Assembly (NCBI RefSeq): GCF_011762125.1 | Contig: NZ_JAASQN010000002.1 | Location: 496,001-560,000 of the forward strand | Direction: 5' to 3' | Origin: Sphingopyxis panaciterrae | GTDB taxonomy: Bacteria; Pseudomonadota; Alphaproteobacteria; Sphingomonadales; Sphingomonadaceae | DNA: 64,000 nt | Part shown: piece after piece, positions 34,673 to 41,989 of the stretch | How the letters are laid out: each line of letters starts with the position of its first letter | How positions within the stretch are numbered: the stretch's first letter is position 1 | Position numbers and translations under genes: made by a program | The notes under the pieces: model-generated | Seen by the model: only the letters and a program-made list of their open reading frames with translations | What the model was told of the DNA's origin: nothing | Database searches by the model: none

Positions 34673-35791
34673 ATGTCCGAATTTCTTTGGTATATTCCCA
34701 ATCAGATCAGCGAGGGCCATCGCGGCGACGCCGCCGATCCCGAGCATAACAGCCTCGACACGCTGACCTCGCACGCGCTGGCGCTGGAGCAGCATGGCTG
34801 GAGCGGCGCGCTGATCGGCAGCGGCTGGGGGCGTCCCGACACCTTCACGCTCGCGGCGGCGCTGAGCGCGCGCACCACCCGCTTTGAACCCCTGATCGCG
34901 ATCCGGCCCGGCTATTGGCGCCCGGCGAACTTTGCATCCGCGGCGGCGACACTCGACCAGCTGAGCGGCGGGCGGGTACGGATCAACATCGTCTCGGGCC
35001 AGGACAATCTCGCCGCTTATGGCGACAGCGAGGGCGACCAGGCGCATCGCTATGCGCGCACCAAGGAGTTCATGCACCTCGTCCGCCGGCTGTGGACCGA
35101 GGAGGATGTGACCTATGCGGGCGAGCATTTCCAGGTCGCGGGCTCGACCGCCGTCCCGCGCATCACGCCGCATGGCGCCAGACTCCATCCCAAACTCTAT
35201 TTCGGCGGGGCCTCCGAGGCCGCAGAGCGCGTCTCGGCGACCGAAGCCGACGTTCAGCTCTTCTGGGGCGAGCCGCTCGCGGAAATCGCCGAGCGGATCG
35301 ATCGTCTGAAAACGCTGGGCCGCGCACTCGACCGCGACCTGGCGCCTCTCGAGTTCGGGTTACGCATCACGACCTTCATTCGCGACACGCGCGAACAGGC
35401 CTGGGCCGAAGCCGAGGCGAAGGTCGAGGCGATGGCGAACCGCAAGGGGGGCGAGCCCGATCAGCACCGCCGGAAGATCGCGGTCGGCCAGCAGCGGCTG
35501 CTCGACCTCCATAGCCGCGGCGAAGTGCTCGACGACAATCTCTATACCACACCCGGCAAGTTCGGCGGCGGCGGGGCGGGGACGACATGGCTCGTCGGAA
35601 CCGCCGAGGACGTCGCGAGCGCGCTGCGCAAATATGAGGCGCTCGGCATCACCTACTTCATCCTGTCGGACACTCCGTATCTCCCCGAGATCAAGCGGCA
35701 GGGTGAACAGCTGCTGCCACTGTTGCGCGAACCCGGGACCGCTGCCGCGCCCCCTATCCATTCCCGGCCTCTCGAAACCGGCCTCGTCTGA
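34673..35791 (+). CDS. ssuD: LLM alkanesulfonate monooxygenase, SsuD-like
   Basis: This 372-residue FMNH2-dependent monooxygenase begins MSEFLWYIPNQISEGHRGDA and carries IRPGYWRPANFASAAATLDQ, RVRINIVSGQD and HPKLYFGGASEAAERV, as in SsuD. It cleaves the C-S bond of alkanesulfonates to sulfite plus aldehyde. ATG 34673 is supported by the conserved N-terminus; the frame is open further upstream but overlaps the permease. No SsuE-type reductase is present; the nitroreductase 26 bp downstream may supply FMNH2. Confidence 0.92.
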   Translation: MSEFLWYIPNQISEGHRGDAADPEHNSLDTLTSHALALEQHGWSGALIGSGWGRPDTFTLAAALSARTTRFEPLIAIRPGYWRPANFASAAATLDQLSGGRVRINIVSGQDNLAAYGDSEGDQAHRYARTKEFMHLVRRLWTEEDVTYAGEHFQVAGSTAVPRITPHGARLHPKLYFGGASEAAERVSATEADVQLFWGEPLAEIAERIDRLKTLGRALDRDLAPLEFGLRITTFIRDTREQAWAEAEAKVEAMANRKGGEPDQHRRKIAVGQQRLLDLHSRGEVLDDNLYTTPGKFGGGGAGTTWLVGTAEDVASALRKYEALGITYFILSDTPYLPEIKRQGEQLLPLLREPGTAAAPPIHSRPLETGLV

Positions 35792-35817
35792 CCCCTCCTG
35801 TCCCCGAAAGGCACATC

Positions 35818-36672
35818 ATGGCCACTCTTGCCGCCGCAAACGACCCTGCCGAACAAAATGATCGCGCTCGTACCCGTCTCCATGAACGCTACCGCGAAGC
35901 GATCGATACGCCGCTTTCCTGGAACGACACGCTCGACACCATCCTGTCGCACCGGTCGGTTCGCGCCTATCTGCCCGATGCCGTCCCCGAGGGTACGATC
36001 GAGTTACTCGTGGCAGCCGCGCAGTCGGCGGCGACTTCGTCGAACCTGCAGCCCTGGAGCGTGCTCGCGGTCGAGGATGCCGAACGCAAGCGGCGCCTCG
36101 CCGTACTGGCGGGCAATCAGAAGCATGTTGTCGATGCGCCGCTGTTCCTGCTCTGGCTCGTCGATCTGAACCGGCCGCGTGACGTGGCAAAAACCGGCGG
36201 CAGCGAAGGAACGGCGCTCGACTATCTGGAAAGCTTTCTCCTCGGCGCCGTGGATACCTCGCTCGCCGCGCAAAGCGCCGTGCTGGCGCTGGAATCGCTC
36301 GGTCTCGGCTCGGTCTATATCGGCGGCATCCGCAATCGCCCGGCCGAGGTAGCGGCGGAGCTCGGCCTGCCGCCGGGGGTCTTCGCGCTGTTCGGGCTGG
36401 TCGTCGGCTATCCCGATCCCGCCGCGCCCGCATCGGTCAAGCCACGGCTCGCGCAGAAAGCGGTGCTGTTTCGCGAACAATATGATGCATCAGGCCGCCA
36501 GGCTCCGCTCGGCCACTACAATGCCCGACTACGCACCTTTCAACAGGAACAGGGCTTGCCCGAGCAGGATTGGACGACCATCGTCGCCAACCGGCTGAAA
36601 GGTCCCGAGATCCTGCACGGTCGCGACCGGTTGCGCGAAATCCTGAACGGGCTCGGCTTCGCACTCAAATAG
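35818..36672 (+). CDS. Nitroreductase-family FMN oxidoreductase
   Basis: This 284-residue NfsA-type flavoprotein has the FMN-binding pattern SHRSVRAYLPDAVPEGTIEL, SAATSSNLQPWSV and LGLGSVYIGGIRNRPAEVA. In this operon it most likely reduces FMN for SsuD and the LLM enzyme at 22731, replacing SsuE. ATG 35818 follows GAAAGG. It is the last gene of the operon and is followed by a REP-like hairpin pair that could end transcription. A general NADPH nitroreductase is the alternative. Confidence 0.88.
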   Translation: MATLAAANDPAEQNDRARTRLHERYREAIDTPLSWNDTLDTILSHRSVRAYLPDAVPEGTIELLVAAAQSAATSSNLQPWSVLAVEDAERKRRLAVLAGNQKHVVDAPLFLLWLVDLNRPRDVAKTGGSEGTALDYLESFLLGAVDTSLAAQSAVLALESLGLGSVYIGGIRNRPAEVAAELGLPPGVFALFGLVVGYPDPAAPASVKPRLAQKAVLFREQYDASGRQAPLGHYNARLRTFQQEQGLPEQDWTTIVANRLKGPEILHGRDRLREILNGLGFALK

Positions 36673-36747
36673 GCTTAACCGCAAAGTTGCCGTTCTTCGG
36701 GCTTTCAAAAGGTTCAAATGGCGACTTCCAACGAGTTATAACATCGG

Positions 36748-36821
36748 TGTCCCCGCGAAGCGGGAACCCAGGACTAGGCCAGCCGACGATCGCTCTGGGT
36801 CCCCGCTTTCGCGGGGATGAC
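36748..36821. repeat. REP-like paired palindromes
   Basis: Two related hairpins face each other: CCCCGCGAAGCGGGAACCCA (36751-36770) and CTGGGTCCCCGC-TTTC-GCGGGGAT (36794-36818). Each is self-complementary around GAA/TTTC, and the two units are also inverse copies. This pattern (CCCCGCGAAAGCGGGGACCCAG) is a common dispersed repeat of sphingomonads. Located 76 bp after the nitroreductase, it may act as terminator or mRNA protector. Confidence 0.8.
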
Positions 36822-36911
36822 AAAAATGGGACTGGCCGCTCACCACCCCAATTCTGATATTCGAACCGCGAGCGCTCGATCTGGGAGATATCTGCCAAGA
36901 CGATTTTCGTC

Positions 36912-37187
36912 ATGCTTTATGCGGGAGCGATCGAGGGCGCTGATGCGCCCTTCACGCATATCCTGAAGCCCGCGGGCAATCACGGCGACGAGAGCCTGCC
37001 CATTGTCGAGTGGATCATCCGCAGCAACGGGCAGCCGTGCTGCTGGGACATTGTGCGCGGCGCGTCGTCAGCGCGCTTCCAGACCTTCAACTGCCGGCGC
37101 TCTTTGCCGAGCGCGGTGAACCCATGCTGCGGCGGATCGAGGCGATCGTCGAGGAGCGAGCCCAGCCCTTCGTCTAGCTCGCCGGAT
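36912..37187 (+). pseudogene. Decayed fragment, possibly HipA-like
   Basis: A frame from 36912 reads LYAGAIEGADAPFTHILKPA, recalling the THILKP segment of HipA kinases, and runs into non-protein-like sequence. From about 37040 another frame reads ALPDLQLPALFAERGEP and LRRIEAIVEERAQPFV, ending at TAG about 37178. The two pieces may be one frameshifted gene tail. Kinase motifs are not visible; the HipA suggestion rests on one short motif. Confidence 0.25.
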
Positions 37188-37585
37188 CATGCTCGCAAGG
37201 GCGGGTCCCGGCGGTCAGGCGGGACTGGCCACGTCGGGAAGACTGGTGACGCTGTCCGCCATCGCGCGCGAACGAACGTGGAGTTTCGGTATAGGCCGCG
37301 AAGCGCTTCTTATCCAACTTGATGGGAACGCCATTCTTGCGCGCGATAGTGCGTCCCGCGGCCTGCGTTATGCGATTGACCGCATTCTGATTGAACACGG
37401 GGATCCCATGTGCACACAGGTTGCGAACTGTCACGGCCCCGACCACGGCGCGCTTTCCGCCCTTGAAATGCGGACCAGTCGCAGCCGTCCGTCTTCACCA
37501 GCTTGTGTGCTCGTGCCTGCGCCGGCGCATCTATCCGTCCAAACGCATCGAAAAGCTCCTATCATGAAACCAGCTCCAAACCGCC
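37188..37585. other. No gene recognised
   Basis: About 400 bp between the decayed fragment and the S9 peptidase. A 90-codon minus-strand frame (37174-37446, with NQNAVNRITQAAGRTIARKN) is not recognised and lacks a clear ribosome site. Confidence 0.4.
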
Positions 37586-39748
37586 TCAGCGAGTTGCCTT
37601 GCCGCTGGCACCTGCCATCCTCGTCATGCTCGACGGCAATCGCCGCTCGGCGCCAAGGCGATCTTCCAGAAAGGCGAAGATGTCGGCAAACTCCTGTACC
37701 TCCAGGTCGCGCGCCGAACCGATGCCATGGCCGCCTTCGCTTTCGGCGCGAATAAGGATCAGACGTTTGTTCCCGAAGATGGATTGCGCACGCGCAGCGA
37801 ATTTGGCGCTCATCCACGGCGCGACGCGGCGGTCGTTAAGGCCGATGGTGAGCAAGGTGTCAGGCAGGTCGTTGGCGGTCAGTAGGCCCAGATAGGCGTC
37901 CTGGGCAGCAAGGGCCTTCCAGCCACTCTCAGTTCGCGGATCGCCCATCTCGATGAAGTTGTTCGCCCCGTTTTCCGCCACTTCGATGCGCGTGGCGTTC
38001 AAAATGGCAACTCGCGACACGAGCGCCGCGAACAGATCTGGGCGTTTTTCCGCTGCCATCGGCACCAGTAGCCCGCCGGCACTGGTGCCCGTGATCGCAA
38101 GCTTGCGAGGCGCCGTCAGCCCCAGGCCAACCGCCTTTTCACCGCAGGCGATCAAGTCGGCGTGCGCATTCGCCTTGTTCTGGAGCCGCCCCCCATCGTG
38201 CCATTCCCGGCCGCGTTCGCCGCCGCCGCGCGTCCCGCAATAAATCATGTTGTGTCCGCGCGCGCTCCAGGCGAGGGCGAACGGATCGTAATACGGCCGC
38301 GTGGTGGATGCGCCGTAGCTGCCATAGGCTTCGATCAGCGTTGGCTGCGGTCCGATCGTCCCGGCCTGACCGATGATTACCATGGGAACCATAGTGCCGT
38401 CCGCGCTCCGGGCCAATTCCTGCCGAACGCTGAGCTTGGCGGCCTCGGACCAGGTCGCGCTGTCGACGTCCGCCGGCGATAGCTTGCCCGCCCGGGCGAC
38501 GAAGCCGCGCGAGGCGGTGGTCCAGCCCGTGAGCATGAATGTCGCCGCGGAACCATCCGCGGTCGCGGCCAGACCGCGGATCGCCGCTTCGAACGGGAGA
38601 CGAATCTCGCTTGCCCTCCCCTTGGCGTCGGAAAGCCAGAAGAGGTGGGAGGCGCCGTCACGCTGGCCCAGCACGTAAAGCCCGTCGCGCGTCGCAGCGA
38701 GCGCGGACAGCACATAGCCGTCCGGCATCGGAATGACCTGCTGCGGGCCGCCGCTCCCGGGAATCCGGACGAGCTGACCATTGGACACCTCACGCCGCGT
38801 GATCAGATAGAGGCTGTCCTCGCGCGTCGCGAAATCGACGACGCGGTCGGTGGAGGGCGCGACCTCGCGCCACGCCGGCTTGCCCGCCACCAGGTCGCCG
38901 CGGCGCGCCAGAAACACGGCGGGATCGATAACATTGTCCGCCAGGCCGATGATCCAGTCGCTGAGGCCCGTCGCCCTGATCAGCGGGAATGCGCTGGGCG
39001 AGAATGCCGGGCCGCCGGCGATGCCAGGCCCCAGGATCGGCTTGAACGCGCCCCCGGGCGTGCCGACGACCGCCACCATGTCCGTCATGGGATCGTCCCC
39101 GGCCGCCTTGGGCGGGATGCGCGTGAAGGTGACGACCTCGTCAGTCAGCCACTGGACGGTGAACTCGCCCCAGACCGGCCTCAGTCGGCCGAGCGTCTCG
39201 CGACCCGTATCGCTCTCGACAAAGCGGATTGCGCCGACTTCTCCGCCGCCGAACGACACATGTACGGCGACCGTCCTGCCGTCCGGTGATACATTGTAGT
39301 TGTTGATCGCCGCAGGACCTGCCGAGGTACCGCTTTCGCTTGCGGGGTCGTAGAGAATCCGCGTGCCTGTCTTGTCGCGCACCATGAGCTTGGGCACACG
39401 GTCCTTCGTATCGAGCTGTTGCCAAAAGGTGCGATCGCCGGCGAGGCGAAGCGCCGACATCTGCGTGCCGGCGCGTGACGCGGCGTCGATCAGATCGACG
39501 AGGACGGCGCGCTGCGGCAGATTGGAAAGCCGCTCCACGGTCATGTTCGATTGCGCGTGGACATAGCGTGCCAACTCATCCTTCCGCTTGGGATCCTCCA
39601 TCCAGCGATAAGGATCCTCGATCGTTCGGTCATGACGCGTTTCCGTGAATGGCACTTTCGGCGCTTCGACCGAAGCCTTGGGCACCTCCTGAGCGATCGC
39701 CGCGCAGGCGGTGATCAAAGCGGCGGTAGAAACCAAAACTCGCATCAT
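37586..39748 (-). CDS. S9 family prolyl oligopeptidase, exported
   Basis: This 720-residue serine peptidase has a signal peptide (cleavage near AAIAQ), the N-terminal DPYRWMEDP motif typical of S9A, a beta-propeller region (about 80-430), and a hydrolase domain with S556 in TGTSAGGLL, the Asp in GLNDRRVAPWMSAKF and the His in ESEGGHGIG. It should cleave short proline-containing peptides in the periplasm. The downstream end is next to debris; upstream is the acdS gene on the same strand with a hairpin between. Functional pairing with ACC deaminase is not obvious. Confidence 0.92.
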   Translation of the reverse strand: MMRVLVSTAALITACAAIAQEVPKASVEAPKVPFTETRHDRTIEDPYRWMEDPKRKDELARYVHAQSNMTVERLSNLPQRAVLVDLIDAASRAGTQMSALRLAGDRTFWQQLDTKDRVPKLMVRDKTGTRILYDPASESGTSAGPAAINNYNVSPDGRTVAVHVSFGGGEVGAIRFVESDTGRETLGRLRPVWGEFTVQWLTDEVVTFTRIPPKAAGDDPMTDMVAVVGTPGGAFKPILGPGIAGGPAFSPSAFPLIRATGLSDWIIGLADNVIDPAVFLARRGDLVAGKPAWREVAPSTDRVVDFATREDSLYLITRREVSNGQLVRIPGSGGPQQVIPMPDGYVLSALAATRDGLYVLGQRDGASHLFWLSDAKGRASEIRLPFEAAIRGLAATADGSAATFMLTGWTTASRGFVARAGKLSPADVDSATWSEAAKLSVRQELARSADGTMVPMVIIGQAGTIGPQPTLIEAYGSYGASTTRPYYDPFALAWSARGHNMIYCGTRGGGERGREWHDGGRLQNKANAHADLIACGEKAVGLGLTAPRKLAITGTSAGGLLVPMAAEKRPDLFAALVSRVAILNATRIEVAENGANNFIEMGDPRTESGWKALAAQDAYLGLLTANDLPDTLLTIGLNDRRVAPWMSAKFAARAQSIFGNKRLILIRAESEGGHGIGSARDLEVQEFADIFAFLEDRLGAERRLPSSMTRMAGASGKATR

Positions 39749-39858
39749 GGGACTCCCTTGTCCATTCGGCTGCGCAATTCTCCGGCGCAGGCATCACGCC
39801 GATCATGGCGCTGCGGCCAGCAGGCAGCTGGCCTCTACTGCCGGCGAGTGCCTGAAGC

Positions 39859-39891
39859 GAATCGCGGCCGTACGAGGACGAGCCGCGATTC
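39859..39891 (-). terminator. Hairpin downstream of acdS
   Basis: GAATCGCGGC (39859-39868) pairs perfectly with GCCGCGATTC (39882-39891) with a 13-base loop, starting 10 bp after the acdS stop on the minus strand. No T-run follows, so termination strength is uncertain. Confidence 0.55.
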
Positions 39892-39900
39892 TGTCGGGCC

Positions 39901-40911
39901 TCAGCCGTTGCGAAAAGTGTAGCTATATCCGTTGATTGCCGGGACCCCGCCGAGATGGACGTAAAGCACCTTAGAGCCCTTGGGGAAATATCCCTTGCGA
40001 ACCAAATCGATCATTCCCTGCATCGATTTGCCCTCGTACACTGGGTCGGTAATCATCCCTTCCAGCCGGGCGGACAGCCGGATCGCCTCCAGCGTTTCCT
40101 GCGATGGCACCCCGTAGGCCGGATAAGCATAGTCCTCTTCGATGATCACATCCGCGTCGACGATCTCGCCGCCGCTGATCAGGGCCGATGTGTTCCTGGC
40201 GATCTCGAACACTTGCGCGCGCGTTTGGGCCGGGGTGAATGACGCGTCGATGCCGATCACGCTGCGCTGACGCCCCTGGAGCGCGAAGCCGGCGATCATA
40301 CCGGCGTGGGTCGATCCGGTCACGGTGCAGACGACGACATAGTCGAACGAATAGCCCAGTTCAGCTTCCTGCTCGCGAACCTCTTCGGCGAACCGCGCAA
40401 AGCCGAGCCCGCCATATTTGTGGACCGAGGCCCCGGCCGGAATGGCGTAAGGGACGCCGCCCGCAGCCTTCACATCTTCCAGTGCCTTGAGCCAGCTGTC
40501 GCGAATGCCGATGTCGAAACCCTCGTCGACAAGGCTGATGTCTGCGCCCATGATCCGTGACATCAGGATGTTGCCGACCCGGTCATAGACTGCGTCCTCG
40601 TGCGGCACCCAGCTTTCCTGGATGAGATGGCACTTCATGCCGATCTTGGCCGCGACCGCGGCGACGAGGCGGGTGTGATTCGACTGCACCCCGCCGATCG
40701 TCACCAGCGTATCCGCCCCGGATGCGATGGCGTCAGGCACGATGTACTCCAGCTTGCGCAGCTTGTTGCCGCCCAGCGCCAGGCCGGAATTGCAGTCCTC
40801 GCGCTTGGCATAGAGCTCAACGTCACCCCCCAGATGGTCTGTGAGGCGGGACAGTTTCTCAATCGGGGTCGGTCCGAAGGTCAGGGGGTAACGCTCGAAA
40901 TTCGACAGCAT
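39901..40911 (-). CDS. acdS: 1-aminocyclopropane-1-carboxylate deaminase
   Basis: This 336-residue PLP enzyme converts ACC, the ethylene precursor of plants, to 2-oxobutyrate and ammonia. It matches Pseudomonas AcdS closely in recalled sequence: [35 protein letters not shown] (K50 binds PLP), [22 protein letters not shown] and [14 protein letters not shown]. The residues that separate true ACC deaminases from D-cysteine desulfhydrases are Glu and Leu (E295 and L322 in Pseudomonas). Both are present as E293 and L320, so ACC is favoured even though sulfur genes are nearby. It is divergent from an Lrp-type gene, the arrangement of acdS and acdR. Confidence 0.93.
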   Translation of the reverse strand: MLSNFERYPLTFGPTPIEKLSRLTDHLGGDVELYAKREDCNSGLALGGNKLRKLEYIVPDAIASGADTLVTIGGVQSNHTRLVAAVAAKIGMKCHLIQESWVPHEDAVYDRVGNILMSRIMGADISLVDEGFDIGIRDSWLKALEDVKAAGGVPYAIPAGASVHKYGGLGFARFAEEVREQEAELGYSFDYVVVCTVTGSTHAGMIAGFALQGRQRSVIGIDASFTPAQTRAQVFEIARNTSALISGGEIVDADVIIEEDYAYPAYGVPSQETLEAIRLSARLEGMITDPVYEGKSMQGMIDLVRKGYFPKGSKVLYVHLGGVPAINGYSYTFRNG

Positions 40912-41273
40912 AGGCTTGTGCTCCAGGAGGTGGTTCGTTCGCCTGCTTGTAGCCGAAACGATATGCAGTGTCCTTCCGTTCTTTGGCTTATTTCTGACCC
41001 ATTAATTCTGTATTTAGATAAATATAAACCACTTTGCATCAAATATTTACATATAATGGAATATTCATTCATTCGTAATTCCATGCGCGGACGCCGATCT
41101 TTCCCGCTTCGGCGGCGTTGCGCGCAATCTCGCAACTCGAGAAGGCTGGCGCTTCGCGCGAGCAGCCGAGCGATGGAAAGCTTCTTTGAAAGATAGTTCA
41201 CCGATGAGCGTTGAATTCAAACGAATGTGATGCTTTCTTGACCATCGACCGATCAAGCAGAGGCTAACATCAC
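40912..41273. promoter_or_regulatory. 362-bp AT-rich divergent region between acdS and acdR
   Basis: No gene fits here. The stretch 40985-41085 is much more AT-rich than its surroundings and holds TATAAT at 41052-41057 and the palindrome GAATATTC at 41059-41066, the sort of sequence Lrp-family proteins bind. A precise promoter could not be set. Confidence 0.45.
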
Positions 41274-41759
41274 ATGGACTTGAAACAAACCGCCAAGGAG
41301 CTTTCGCTCACCTCATCCGAGCTCAAGCTGCTGCGAAAGTTGCAAGCCGACGGCCGCATCTCCAATGCCGACCTCGCGCGTGAAGCCAATATGAGTCCGG
41401 CAACCTGCTTCCGGCGGACGCAGCGATTGTTCGAAGACGGGTTCATCAAATCGGTGCGTGCCGAGATCGATCCGGAAAAGGTCGGCCGGGGTTCACTGAT
41501 CTTCGTCGGCGTGGTGCTCGATCGTTCGACGCCCGAATCCTTCGAGGCTTTCGAAGTCGCGGTGCGGAAAATCCCGTTGATCCTCGATTGTCACCTCGTC
41601 GCGGGCGACTTCGACTATTTCCTCAAAATCCGCGTCGACAACATGCCCGAATTCAACAAGCTTCACGCCAACAAGCTGATCGCCCTGCCGGCGGTGCGGC
41701 AGACGCGCACCTTCTTCGTCATGAAAGAGGTTATCGACAACGCCCCGCTTTCGATTTGA
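41274..41759 (+). CDS. acdR: Lrp/AsnC-family regulator, AcdR-like
   Basis: This 161-residue regulator has an N-terminal HTH (about 12-60, LTSSELKLLRKLQADGRISN, LAREANMSPATCFRRTQRL) and a C-terminal RAM ligand domain (about 72-150, LDCHLVAGDFDYFLKIRVD). In Pseudomonas and Azospirillum a divergent Lrp-type gene, acdR, activates acdS when ACC is present; the layout here is the same. Symbol by context and family. Confidence 0.88.
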   Translation: MDLKQTAKELSLTSSELKLLRKLQADGRISNADLAREANMSPATCFRRTQRLFEDGFIKSVRAEIDPEKVGRGSLIFVGVVLDRSTPESFEAFEVAVRKIPLILDCHLVAGDFDYFLKIRVDNMPEFNKLHANKLIALPAVRQTRTFFVMKEVIDNAPLSI

Positions 41760-41892
41760 GCAGCCGGCGCCTGTTTCGGACGCTCCCCCGGCCTGGATTC
41801 GCGCCGGAGAACGTTTGGACGATTATTCCAAAATCTAGATATTAATTGCATTTTTTAATCACATTTTTCTATTCTATGTGTAATTTCACTCA

Positions 41893-41908
41893 TAACTTAG
41901 ATAAGTTA
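41893..41908. promoter_or_regulatory. TAACTTA-GA-TAAGTTA palindrome upstream of TonB receptor
   Basis: Perfect 7-bp arms with a 2-base centre, 82 bp before the receptor ATG, in a strongly AT-rich leader (41830-41910). It is a good candidate operator; the regulator is not identified, with AcdR the nearest possibility. Confidence 0.4.
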
Positions 41909-41989
41909 GGAAGGACATTTCATCGGTGCTTCGGTATTTCAAGAAGGCATAAAGGTTAATCCAAGCCTGCAAATACCGGGGAGTATAAA

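Noticed and set aside
39901..40911. D-cysteine desulfhydrase as the product of the acdS gene
   Set aside because: Attractive beside sulfur genes, but the Glu293 and Leu320 equivalents are those of ACC deaminase; desulfhydrases have other residues at both sites.
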